Assembly (NCBI RefSeq): GCF_009755815.1
Contig: NZ_WRPK01000006.1
Location: 124,001 to 188,000, forward strand
Length of the DNA stretch: 64,000 nucleotides
Direction: 5' to 3'
DNA from: Flavisphingomonas formosensis
GTDB lineage: Bacteria > Pseudomonadota > Alphaproteobacteria > Sphingomonadales > Sphingomonadaceae
Shown here: positions 28,797-38,332 of the stretch, piece by piece
How positions within the stretch are numbered: position 1 is the first letter of the stretch
Layout of the letters: each line of letters begins with the position of its first letter
Notes under the pieces: generated by a model
The model's database searches: none
What the model was told of the DNA's origin: nothing
What the model saw: only the letters and a program-made list of their open reading frames with translations
Position numbers and translations under genes: made by a program

Positions 28797-28807
28797 GGAG
28801 GACGGCC

Positions 28808-29869
28808 ATGACTATCGCCTTCAAGACCGGCGAGTCTTTCCGTGATGACTTCCGCTACGCGAACAGCGATGCGGCGATATTGCGTTTTCCTTTCCCGTTC
28901 GGCGAAGATGAATATATGTACGCGGTCAATCTCGAGCCGCATTTCGCCGGCGGGGCTACCGATGCTTTCGATACCGCTTTCGATGTCGACGAACATTATG
29001 TGAGCGAATGCCGCGAGCGGGAGATGGTGCTGCGCCAGGATCCCAATCGCTGCATCGTGCTGCCCCACATGATGCAAGCCCAGTGGGATACGCTGGAACT
29101 GATCATGGAAAGCCTGGCGCGCGATTATCCGGACCATTTCCAGCTGGAAAGGGACGGACGGCGGTGGACGTGGCGCAACCGGCCGCTCGGCATCGAGGAT
29201 CGCTTCACCTTCGGCATGCCGGACACGCTGCCCTACGAGCCTTTCGAATATATCACGCGGCAGGCCCAGGGGGATTTCACGCTGCAGGATCAGCGCGACG
29301 GCAATCTCTACATGGATGGCGGCATGGTGACGACCCAGGCCGATTGGTCGCTGGAATTCGATCTCGGCATGACCTTCCACGAATGGCATGGGCCAGTACC
29401 CCTCGCCCATGAGATGGGGATATTCGATCGCGCGCTGCAATATCTGCTGCGCGTGCAATATGGCCATCCCGCGCGGCGGCTCAACTGGACGATGACCGTC
29501 AATCCGCGGCTCGACACCTCACCGGAAAATTATCCGGTATGGGGCCCGGACCGGACGACGATCACGCCGGACAATGTCGGCGAGCGGCTGCATCTGCGCG
29601 TCGAGCTGCAGACCTTTTTCCGCCTGCCGCGCTCCAATGCGCTGTTGTTCGGTATTCGGGCCTATCTCGCCAGTATCGACGAACTCGCCCGCGTGCCGAA
29701 ATGGGGCCGCCGTCTTCACCGCGTGCTGCGCGATCTGCGCGAGGAACTGGCTGGATATAAGGGCCTTACCCGCTATCGCGACATCGCAGTCGAGCATCTT
29801 TCGCGCTACGACGACGGAGCGCCGACGAGCCCCGGTATCGCTCCCGATATCCGGACTCTGCCTGCCTGA
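28808..29869 (+). CDS. dmmC: Heme-dependent oxidative N-demethylase subunit DmmC-like (DUF3445)
   Basis: 353-aa DUF3445 protein, the family of the PAS-fold heme-dependent oxidative N-demethylase. Recognisable blocks are DPNRCIVLPHMMQAQWDTLE, LALEL-type DLGMTFHEWHGPVP and RVQYGHPARRLNWTMTVNPR. LHLRVELQTFFRLPRSNALL and FGIRAYLASIDELARVPKWG follow. It is the catalytic subunit that demethylates dimethylamine with oxygen. AAGGAG lies 8 bases before the ATG at 28808. It completes a dmmABC operon transcribed towards the XRE-cupin regulator. Confidence 0.9.
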   Translation: MTIAFKTGESFRDDFRYANSDAAILRFPFPFGEDEYMYAVNLEPHFAGGATDAFDTAFDVDEHYVSECREREMVLRQDPNRCIVLPHMMQAQWDTLELIMESLARDYPDHFQLERDGRRWTWRNRPLGIEDRFTFGMPDTLPYEPFEYITRQAQGDFTLQDQRDGNLYMDGGMVTTQADWSLEFDLGMTFHEWHGPVPLAHEMGIFDRALQYLLRVQYGHPARRLNWTMTVNPRLDTSPENYPVWGPDRTTITPDNVGERLHLRVELQTFFRLPRSNALLFGIRAYLASIDELARVPKWGRRLHRVLRDLREELAGYKGLTRYRDIAVEHLSRYDDGAPTSPGIAPDIRTLPA

Positions 29870-29925
29870 GCCGAACCATCAGGATCGACGCAGCAGGGAA
29901 AGCGCAGGGGGAAGGAGCGCTGGTC

Positions 29926-30585
29926 ATGGCCAGGCGACTCAAGGACATCGAGGCGGCCGCAGCGCAGATCGAGGAGCTGCGAACCGGATCGAGCGCGCCG
30001 AGCAGCGATCCACGCTCGCTCGAACGTGCGCTCGGCCTGCAGATCCGGTTGCTGCGGCGGCGGCAGGACCTGTCGGGCGCGGACTTCGCAGCGGCGGCGG
30101 GAATCTCACTCGGCATGCTCTCCAAGATAGAGAATGGCCAGATCTCGCTCTCCCTCACGACGTTGCAATCGCTTGCTGCTGCGCTCTCGGTACCGATCTC
30201 GTCGCTTTTCGAATCGGTCGAGGAAAGGCAGGATTGCTCGTTCGTCCCAGCCGGCAGGGGCGTGAACATAGAGAGGCGCGGTACGAAGGTCGGCCATAAT
30301 TACGAGCTGCTCGGTCATTTGCCGCGCGGAGACGTGGTGGTAGAGCCCTATCTCATCACCTTGCACGAGAATGCATCGCCCTATCCCAGCTTCAGCCATG
30401 CCGGGATCGAGATCATCCATATGCTGGAAGGCGAACTGACTTATCGCCATGGTGCGGCAAGCTATCGTCTCCAGCCGGGCGACACGATGATGTTCGACAG
30501 CGGCGCCCAGCATGGGCCGGAGGAACTCAACCAGCTGCCGATGCGCTATCTTTCGATCATCATCTACCCGCGTGGAGCGGGATAG
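29926..30585 (+). CDS. XRE-cupin transcriptional regulator
   Basis: 219-aa regulator with a helix-turn-helix at residues 38-96 (GADFAAAAGISLGMLSKIEN) and a C-terminal cupin at about 135-215 (SHAGIEIIHMLEGELTYRHG, LQPGDTMMFDSGAQHGPEEL). This architecture senses small amines or amino-acid derivatives in several families. GGAAGGAG precedes the ATG. It lies 56 bases after dmmC, probably in the same transcript. It is the best candidate to bind the TTTCY-N5-RGAAA sites found in four promoters of this region. Confidence 0.9.
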   Translation: MARRLKDIEAAAAQIEELRTGSSAPSSDPRSLERALGLQIRLLRRRQDLSGADFAAAAGISLGMLSKIENGQISLSLTTLQSLAAALSVPISSLFESVEERQDCSFVPAGRGVNIERRGTKVGHNYELLGHLPRGDVVVEPYLITLHENASPYPSFSHAGIEIIHMLEGELTYRHGAASYRLQPGDTMMFDSGAQHGPEELNQLPMRYLSIIIYPRGAG

Positions 30586-30691
30586 CAGGGCGCAAGCGCT
30601 GCACGGACCTTCACGGCCTCCGGCATGGCGTAGAGGGTTCGAAAGCGAAGAGCGAAACCTGGCGCTCGAGGGCATCGGGCAGAGCCCCGAT

Positions 30692-30762
30692 CGTCATCCC
30701 AGCGAAAACTGACTTCGCCCGCGCCCATGTCGACAGCGATTCACACTTTCGCCGAGATGACG
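30692..30762. repeat. REP pair (REPIN), decayed
   Basis: CGTCATCCCAGCGAAAACTG at 30692 faces CGTCATCTCGGCGAAAGTG on the other strand ending at 30762. This is the same REP family as the pair inside tdm at 34602, here in the intergenic space between convergent genes. Confidence 0.7.
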
Positions 30763-30816
30763 TAGCGATCTGAATTCATCACTATAATAATTGAGCGCGA
30801 CGATCCCATTCTCAAT

Positions 30817-30843
30817 CGTCATCCCGATTCTCATCGGCATGAC
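30817..30843. repeat. Inverted repeat at permease 3' end
   Basis: CGTCATCCCGA pairs imperfectly with TCGGCATGACG. It lies 15 bases beyond the permease stop codon, between convergent genes, and may be a single REP unit acting as a terminator. Confidence 0.45.
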
Positions 30844-30858
30844 GGGAGTAGTTCCTGC

Positions 30859-32499
30859 TCAATATTTCGCGAGCATCCGTGCGATCAGCACAACCGCTAT
30901 GCCGGCCGCTATGGTGAGATAAGGCAGAACGCCTGCGCCGGTCTTCACGCCCGCTTCCGGCGCCAGGTGCATGTCCTGCGTCATCGCTTCGGGGAACACG
31001 CCCTTGTCGACGACATGGTGGCGCCAGACGAAGACGGGCAGGATCAGCGCGATCACGATCACACCGGTAATCAGCGTGCCCTTGCCCCACACGTCCGCGC
31101 CCATCCCCATCAGGACGAGGTTCACGAAGGAGAGGCTGGTGCCCGCCACGAGGAGCAGCGTCGGCGCGCGGAACGGGCGCTCCCAGTTCGGACGGTCCAT
31201 GCGGTGGATCCAGGCGGAGTTGAGGTTGAGGAAGTTGAAGACGATGTAGCAGACATTGCTGATCGCCAGCACGAACACATAGTCGGACAGCGAGAGGAGG
31301 ATCAGGTTGAAGCCGAGATCGGTCCACATCGCCGATGTCGGCGCGCCGGCATGGTTGGTGCGCCCGAGATAGCGCGGCAGCCAGCCGTCTATGCTCGCCT
31401 GGTAGAGCGTACGCGAGGATCCGGCCATCGAGGTGATGATCGCCAGCATCAGGGCGAGGATCATCATCACCAGGATCACGTTGGCGATAGCAGGTCCGGC
31501 CGAAATCATGTTCGCCATCGCATGGCCGACGCCCATATTGTTGTAGATTTCCGGCGCGAGCATGCCTGACAGCCCGAGCACGCCCTGGAAGCTGATCGGT
31601 ACCAGCGTGAACACGACGATGCAGAGCAGGCCCGAATAGAGGATCGCCTTGAACGTATCCTTTTTCGGATCACGAAACTCGCGTGTGTAGCAGACGGCCG
31701 TCTCGAAGCCGTAGGTGGACCAGGCCGCGATGAACAAGCCGCCGGCGAAGAGGGTGATGCCGGCCATGTCGAACATGCCGTTGACCGGATTGCCGGCGGC
31801 GTCGTGCGCCAGCGGCACGATCGGGAAGAGGTTTTTCGACAGCACGTCGCCAGTGAAGAAGGGCACGAGGCCGATCAGCAGCAGCGGCAGCAGCGCGATG
31901 ACGCCGAGGATCACCTGCACCTTTGCGGTCGAGCTGATGCCGCGATGCTGCACGGCGAAGGCGATCAGCAGCAGCGCCGCGCCGAGGAAGAAGACCGCGT
32001 TCAGCCGCAGCGTGAGCCCGGTCTTGATGAAGCCGAGATTGGCGATCGTGATCTGCCAGGTGTTGATCGAGGCATCCGGGCCGAACAGCGCAAGCAGCAC
32101 ATAGCCCGCGGCAAGGCCCGACCCGATCGACAGCACCGGCGACCAGGCCAGCCAGTTGCACCAGACCGAGACCGGCGCGAACATCTTGCTGTAGCGCACC
32201 CAGGCGACCGCGCCATAGACAGACGCGCCGCCCGACTTGTGCGGGAACAGCCCGGCGATTTCGGCATAGCTGAACGCCTGGATGAAGCCGAAGCAGATCG
32301 AGATCGTCCAGACCGCCCAGCTCGCCATGCCGACCGTTGCGGCGATCGAGCCGATCGAGAAGAGCACCAGCGCCGGCACGCCGCTCGCTATCCAGAAGGC
32401 GCCCGTCCAGCTGATGCCGCGCTGCAGCCCGCCGGTGTCGACGAACGTCTCCCCCGTGCCCGCCGCCGCTCCCATGCCCGTTTCCGCCACAGTCGCCAT
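30859..32499 (-). CDS. APC-family amine/amino-acid permease
   Basis: 546-aa inner-membrane permease of the amino acid-polyamine-organocation superfamily with about 12 hydrophobic segments, starting with FWIASGVPALVLFSIGSIAA. Typical family features are FSYAEIAGLFPHKSGGASVY (helix 2), YGFETAVCYTREFRDPKKDT and SMAGSSRTLYQASIDGWLPR. A TTG at 32514 with GGAGG just upstream is an alternative start. It is the third gene after tmm and tdm, so it probably imports a methylated amine, TMAO or the parent betaine; the substrate is inference. Confidence 0.87.
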   Translation of the reverse strand: MATVAETGMGAAAGTGETFVDTGGLQRGISWTGAFWIASGVPALVLFSIGSIAATVGMASWAVWTISICFGFIQAFSYAEIAGLFPHKSGGASVYGAVAWVRYSKMFAPVSVWCNWLAWSPVLSIGSGLAAGYVLLALFGPDASINTWQITIANLGFIKTGLTLRLNAVFFLGAALLLIAFAVQHRGISSTAKVQVILGVIALLPLLLIGLVPFFTGDVLSKNLFPIVPLAHDAAGNPVNGMFDMAGITLFAGGLFIAAWSTYGFETAVCYTREFRDPKKDTFKAILYSGLLCIVVFTLVPISFQGVLGLSGMLAPEIYNNMGVGHAMANMISAGPAIANVILVMMILALMLAIITSMAGSSRTLYQASIDGWLPRYLGRTNHAGAPTSAMWTDLGFNLILLSLSDYVFVLAISNVCYIVFNFLNLNSAWIHRMDRPNWERPFRAPTLLLVAGTSLSFVNLVLMGMGADVWGKGTLITGVIVIALILPVFVWRHHVVDKGVFPEAMTQDMHLAPEAGVKTGAGVLPYLTIAAGIAVVLIARMLAKY

Positions 32500-32541
32500 C
32501 GCCTTGACCCCCAATTTCCTCCGCCGGCCGGACGCTGCCGG

Positions 32542-34839
32542 TCAGGCGCGAACCCTCGTCTTGTCCGGATCATAATGCGGGAAGCGCACCACCTCGGCCG
32601 CGATCCGCTTCTGATGTCCGTCGAGCTTGCCGATCTCTAGCGCCTGGCCGATCGCGGCGCGGCTTATATCGACCCGAGCCAGGGCGATCGTCCTGCCGAG
32701 GATCGGCGAGCGGGTGGCGCTGGTGACGACGCCTATCTGGGTGCGCCCGTCGAACACGCCGTCGCCATGGCCGACATCCTCGAAGCCCGCGATATCGAGG
32801 CCGACCAGCGCGCGCTGCGGGCTCGCCCGGCGCCGCGCCAACGCCTCGGCGCCGACATAAGGGACGGTCTTGGACGCAGGCACCGCAAAGCCGATGCCGG
32901 CCTCGAACGGATCGGTCTGGTCGCAGAATTCGTAGCCGGCGAAGACGAGGCCGGCCTCGATCCGCACCATGTCGAGCGCATCGAGGCCGAGCGGAAGCAG
33001 CCCCCTGGGGCCGCCCGCCGCGAACAGCGCGTCCCAGAGCGCCGGCGCGCTGTCGGGGTGGCACCAGAGCTCGTAGCCGAGCTCGCCGGTATAGCCGGTG
33101 CGCGAGATGAGCACCGGCACGTCGCCGATCCGGCCGGTGGTGAAGCGGAACCATTTGAGCTCCGCCACGGTGGCAAGGTGGCGCGGCGTCTCGACGAGCG
33201 GCGCGAGGATGTCGCGCGCCAGCGGGCCTTGCAGGGCGATGTTGTGGAGCTGGTCGGTCGACGAGCGGACCCAGGCCTTGAGGCCATGCTTCTCGGCCAG
33301 CTCGCGCAGCCAGACGCCGCAATAATCGTCGCCGCAGACCCAACGGAGATTATGTGGGCCGAGGCGGAAGACGGTGCCGTCGTCGATCATGCCGCCGGTG
33401 TCGGTGCACATCGCGGTGTAGACGATCTGGCCGATGGCGAGCTTGGCTATATCGCGCGTGACCGCCAGCTGCATCAGCGCCTCGGCGTCCGGGCCCGTCA
33501 CCTCGAACTTGCGCAATGCCGAAAGGTCCATCACCACCGCCCGCTCGCGGCAGGCCCAATATTCCGCGATCGGCCCCTCGCCGGTGTAACAGTTCGGCAG
33601 CCAGAAGCCGCGATACTCCACGAAGTTGCGCGTCAGCGCCGATGTGCGCGGATGGAAGCCGGAATGGCGGGTAAGGCGCGGGGCGGCGTCGGGGGTCATG
33701 CGATGGGCGATTCCGGGGCTGATATCCGCGCTGCGATCGTAGAGGCGGACATGGATGTCGGTCGGGTTCCAGCCATTGGCGGCGTCGACGTCGTCGGTGC
33801 AGGAGGAGGAGGCGCACACGAGGTCGGTGAGCGCGCGCAGCAGCACATAGTCGCCGGGGCGCGACCAGGGCTCGTCCATGCCGATGCGGTCGTCATGGCC
33901 GACGGCGGTGTTGTAGAAGAAGTTGATCGCCGGCCAGCCCTTGCGCGGCGCGACGCCATGGGGATCGAGAGCGCGGTTGAAATTCTCGGTGCAGTTGGCG
34001 TGGCCGGGATAGCCGAGATCGTCATAATATTTGGCGTTGCAGGCGAGCAGGAAGGTGTCGTGCCGGCCGACCGTGTCGCGCACCACCTCCACCAGCGGCC
34101 GCATCCGCGCGTCGAAATAGCGCGAGTGCAGTCCGGGCGAGGAGAAGGCTGCGCCCATCAGCGTGCGTGTGACGGTCGGATCCAGCCCATATTCGGTACC
34201 GCCGGCGAGCGCGGCCGCGTCGAAGGCGAGGAAGTCGGAGCATTGCTTGCCGGCGACGTCGATGATCTGGATATAGTCGCCGGCCGCAACCCGATAGGCG
34301 CGCGCGGTCGCCGCATCGATCCGGATGTCCGCCTTGGGTTCGGCGAGCGGGGCAGGGAGATCGCTGGACGGCGCCACGGCGCGGTCGATCCACAAATGCA
34401 GCTCGGTCGGGGCATCCTGCGCATCCGGCAGCATCGGGGAGCCGGGCGCTTCGAGGACGCAGAGTAAAGACTGTTCGGCGGTGAAGGTGGCGGAGGTTCC
34501 GGGCGCGGCGTCGGCGGGGAAGAGCGGGGTTACGACGGCATCCGGGATGGCGCCGGTCGCCTGCTCGAAGAGAGTGGCTATGGCGCCCGTTATCTCATCC
34601 GCGTCATCCCAGCGAAAGCTGGGATCACTCTCTACGTCAAGTGGTGCGTTGTCGGCGACCGATCCCAGTTTTCGCTGGGATGACGGGTTGACCACATACA
34701 GCATCCCCTGCTGCAGTCCCTCCGGATCGACGATCGTCCCTCTGTCCCCCGGTTTCAGCGCGAATAGCGCCGCGCCGCCGCCGGGGACGACGATCCTCTC
34801 CCGCAGGCCGGGTTCCGCCGGGGCAGGGGGCGCGGCCAT
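32542..34839 (-). CDS. tdm: Trimethylamine-N-oxide demethylase (DUF1989-GcvT fusion), interrupted in frame by a REP pair
   Basis: 765-aa protein fusing an N-terminal DUF1989 domain (IQIIDVAGKQCSDFLAFDAA, GHANCTENFNRALDPHG, CASSSCTDDVDAANGWNPTD; candidate zinc cysteines) to a C-terminal GcvT domain from about residue 390 (ERAVVMDLSALRKFEVTG, LISRTGYTGELGYELWC). This is the architecture of Tdm, which splits TMAO into dimethylamine and formaldehyde, the GcvT part passing the carbon to THF. It follows tmm by 4 bases, so the product of one enzyme feeds the next. Residues about 52-80 are encoded by an 84-bp REP pair and are foreign to the family; whether the protein still folds is unknown. Confidence 0.88.
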   Translation of the reverse strand: MAAPPAPAEPGLRERIVVPGGGAALFALKPGDRGTIVDPEGLQQGMLYVVNPSSQRKLGSVADNAPLDVESDPSFRWDDADEITGAIATLFEQATGAIPDAVVTPLFPADAAPGTSATFTAEQSLLCVLEAPGSPMLPDAQDAPTELHLWIDRAVAPSSDLPAPLAEPKADIRIDAATARAYRVAAGDYIQIIDVAGKQCSDFLAFDAAALAGGTEYGLDPTVTRTLMGAAFSSPGLHSRYFDARMRPLVEVVRDTVGRHDTFLLACNAKYYDDLGYPGHANCTENFNRALDPHGVAPRKGWPAINFFYNTAVGHDDRIGMDEPWSRPGDYVLLRALTDLVCASSSCTDDVDAANGWNPTDIHVRLYDRSADISPGIAHRMTPDAAPRLTRHSGFHPRTSALTRNFVEYRGFWLPNCYTGEGPIAEYWACRERAVVMDLSALRKFEVTGPDAEALMQLAVTRDIAKLAIGQIVYTAMCTDTGGMIDDGTVFRLGPHNLRWVCGDDYCGVWLRELAEKHGLKAWVRSSTDQLHNIALQGPLARDILAPLVETPRHLATVAELKWFRFTTGRIGDVPVLISRTGYTGELGYELWCHPDSAPALWDALFAAGGPRGLLPLGLDALDMVRIEAGLVFAGYEFCDQTDPFEAGIGFAVPASKTVPYVGAEALARRRASPQRALVGLDIAGFEDVGHGDGVFDGRTQIGVVTSATRSPILGRTIALARVDISRAAIGQALEIGKLDGHQKRIAAEVVRFPHYDPDKTRVRA
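34602..34685. repeat. REP pair (REPIN) inside the tdm coding sequence
   Basis: Two nearly identical 25-bp arms in opposite orientation (34602-34626 and 34661-34685, core CGTCATCCCAGCGAAA) enclose a 34-bp spacer. The total is 84 bp, exactly 28 codons, so the tdm frame is kept. The encoded peptide includes SSQRKLGS and DPSFRWDD. Confidence 0.9.
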
Positions 34840-34843
34840 CGGA

Positions 34844-36292
<1,449 letters not shown>

Positions 36293-36323
36293 CTAGAAAG
36301 CGCCGGATTTCCGGCACACTTAC

Positions 36324-36338
36324 TTTCCCTGTAAGAAA
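36324..36338. promoter_or_regulatory. Shared operator TTTCY-N5-RGAAA, site 4
   Basis: TTTCC-CTGTA-AGAAA, 55 bases before the cyclodeaminase start and 128 bases before tmm on the other strand. The flanks match site 1 (ACTTTCCC-N3-AAGAAAAT). A weaker TTTC-N8-GAAA lies at 36224-36239, nearer tmm. Confidence 0.58.
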
Positions 36339-36392
36339 ATATCCTTCCGCTCTATTGACGTGTGCGGCGGCACGGCGGCAGGAGAGCCGGGC

Positions 36393-37394
36393 ATGGCGCC
36401 GATCCATCTCACCTATCTCAACCGCATCGATGTCGAGGCGATCGCGCTTACCGATGCGGAGATACTCGACGCGATCGAGGCAAGCCTCGCAGCGCAGGGA
36501 CGCGGCGAGGCCGTGATCGAGCCGCGGGTGCATCTCGAACCCGGCGCCGCGGATGGGCATTTCAACATATTGCGCGGCGCGCTGCGTGCGCCGATCGATG
36601 CCGCGGGCGTGAAGGTGGTCGGCGATTTCGTGGACAATTATACGCTCGGCCTGCCGTCCGAGCTCGCTATCCTGTTACTTTTCGATCCACGGACCGGCGT
36701 GCCGCGCGCGATGCTGGACGCGACCGGCATCACGGACATGCGAACGGGCGCCGTCACGGCGATCGGCGCCAAATATCTCGCGCGGCCCGACTCGCGCATC
36801 CTCGGCCACGTCGGCGCACGCGGCACCGCCTATTGGAACGTACGGCTGTTGGATCGCCTGTTCGATTTCCAGGAGATTCGCATCCACTCGCGCCGGCCGG
36901 AAAGCCGGGCCGCCTTCGCGACCCGGCTGAGCCGCGATCTCGGCAAGCCGGTGATCGCGACGGAGGATTGGCGCAGCTGCGTCGACGGTGCCGACATCGT
37001 CGTCGAGGCATCGCGCCTCGGCGCGCCCGCACCGCTGCTGAAGACGTCGTGGATCAAGCCCGGTGCCCTGGTGATCCCCTATGGCACGATGAGCGCGGTG
37101 GAATTGTCGCTGACCGACATCATGGCCAAGATCGTGGTCGACGATTGGGGGCAATGCCGTGCCGGCAAGTTCGGAAGCCTGCGGGCTCATGTCGAGGCGG
37201 GGCGGCTGAGCGAGGCGACGTTGCATGCCGAGCTGGGGCAGATCGTGGCCGGCTTGCGGCCGGGCCGGGAGAGCGCGGAGGAAACCAACCTCTTTTGGCA
37301 TCGCGGCCTTTCCCTGTCCGACATCGCGCTGGGCCATGCGATGCTGGAGAAGGCGGCGCGGCTCGGCATCGGTCAGCGGCTTCGCTTTGCATGA
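36393..37394 (+). CDS. Ornithine cyclodeaminase / mu-crystallin family protein
   Basis: 333-aa NAD(P)-dependent family member. Family marks are HFNILRGALRAPIDAAGVKV, FDPRTGVPRAMLDATGITDM and RTGAVTAIGAKYLARPDSRI. The Rossmann stretch LGHVGARGTAYWNVRLL follows. GGAGAG lies 12 bases upstream of the ATG at 36393. Members deaminate ornithine cyclically or reduce cyclic imines and N-alkyl imino acids; the glycine motif GARGTAY is slightly unusual beside the common GxGxQA. It is divergent from tmm with a shared operator and overlaps the next gene by 4 bases. The substrate is unknown. Confidence 0.87.
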   Translation: MAPIHLTYLNRIDVEAIALTDAEILDAIEASLAAQGRGEAVIEPRVHLEPGAADGHFNILRGALRAPIDAAGVKVVGDFVDNYTLGLPSELAILLLFDPRTGVPRAMLDATGITDMRTGAVTAIGAKYLARPDSRILGHVGARGTAYWNVRLLDRLFDFQEIRIHSRRPESRAAFATRLSRDLGKPVIATEDWRSCVDGADIVVEASRLGAPAPLLKTSWIKPGALVIPYGTMSAVELSLTDIMAKIVVDDWGQCRAGKFGSLRAHVEAGRLSEATLHAELGQIVAGLRPGRESAEETNLFWHRGLSLSDIALGHAMLEKAARLGIGQRLRFA

Positions 37395-38212
37395 ACGCTG
37401 CACCGGCCCGGATCGCGAATGCGCGCATGTACGCGGTCGCGCCCGGTGCGGCGGCGGCCTGGCGCCGCTTTTTCGGCTGGCTGACGGACGCGAGCGGTAT
37501 CTCCCTCGAGATCATCGACCATGCTTATCCCGCTCCGCTGCCCGCGCTTTGGGCGCGGCCAGACCTGGCTTGCGGCTTCATGTGCGGGCTGCCCTTCGCC
37601 CGCAGTGCCGGTGCGGTGACGCCGATCGCCGCTCCCATACCGGCGAGCGGGCCGACCGCGGGTCGGGCCGCCTACGCGACCCACTTCGTGGTTGCCGCGG
37701 GCGCGCCATACCGCATGATCGAGGATACGTTCGGCCGGCGCATCGGCACGACCGTCGAGACGTCGCATTCCGGCTATAATGCAGTGCGCCACCATCTTCT
37801 GCCCTATCGCCGGCAGCGCGGCGGCGCGGCGCTCTATACGGAGACGGTGGGCGGCCTGCATACGCCACGACGCGTGATCGAGGCAGTAATCGCTGGCATG
37901 ATCGACGTGGGTCCGCTGGACAGCTTCGCCTATGAGCTGATTCGGCTTCACGAGCCGGGTCTGGCGAGCGCGATCCGCATCTTGGCCACGACGCAGGCCG
38001 CGCCAATCCCCTTGCTCGTGGCGCATGCCGCCTGTCCCGACGCGGTCGTGCTCGCGCTGCGTGAAGCGTTGCTGTCGGGGGGAGGCGGCGTGGAACGCCA
38101 TGCCGATGCGCTGGCGCTGCAGGGTTTCGCGCCAATCGACCCGCAAAGCTATCGCTGCCTTGCCGAGCGCGAAGATGAGGCCGTAGCGGCCGGCTATGGA
38201 ATGATCGTCTGA
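37391..38212 (+). CDS. PhnD-like phosphonate/phosphite-type substrate-binding protein, no signal peptide
   Basis: 273-aa protein with the fold of PhnD-type periplasmic binding proteins (DLACGFMCGLPFARSAGAVT, RRIGTTVETSHSGYNAVRHH, VGGLHTPRRVIEAVIAGMID). No secretion signal is visible, because the ATG overlaps the cyclodeaminase stop (ATGA) and the N-terminus starts in the fold. No ABC permease or ATPase is adjacent. It may therefore be a cytoplasmic sensor or enzyme-like relative rather than a transporter part. Translational coupling ties it to the cyclodeaminase. Confidence 0.75.
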   Translation: MNAAPARIANARMYAVAPGAAAAWRRFFGWLTDASGISLEIIDHAYPAPLPALWARPDLACGFMCGLPFARSAGAVTPIAAPIPASGPTAGRAAYATHFVVAAGAPYRMIEDTFGRRIGTTVETSHSGYNAVRHHLLPYRRQRGGAALYTETVGGLHTPRRVIEAVIAGMIDVGPLDSFAYELIRLHEPGLASAIRILATTQAAPIPLLVAHAACPDAVVLALREALLSGGGGVERHADALALQGFAPIDPQSYRCLAEREDEAVAAGYGMIV

Positions 38213-38332
38213 CTATCGCGAGCCCGCGATGGGCATCCCCGCGCGGTTGCAGACAATATCAATCGTCACTTGTACGCAGCTCCGAAGACGCTGACGCGTC
38301 TGGGACCGATTTTGCTCACACGCCGAGCGGGC

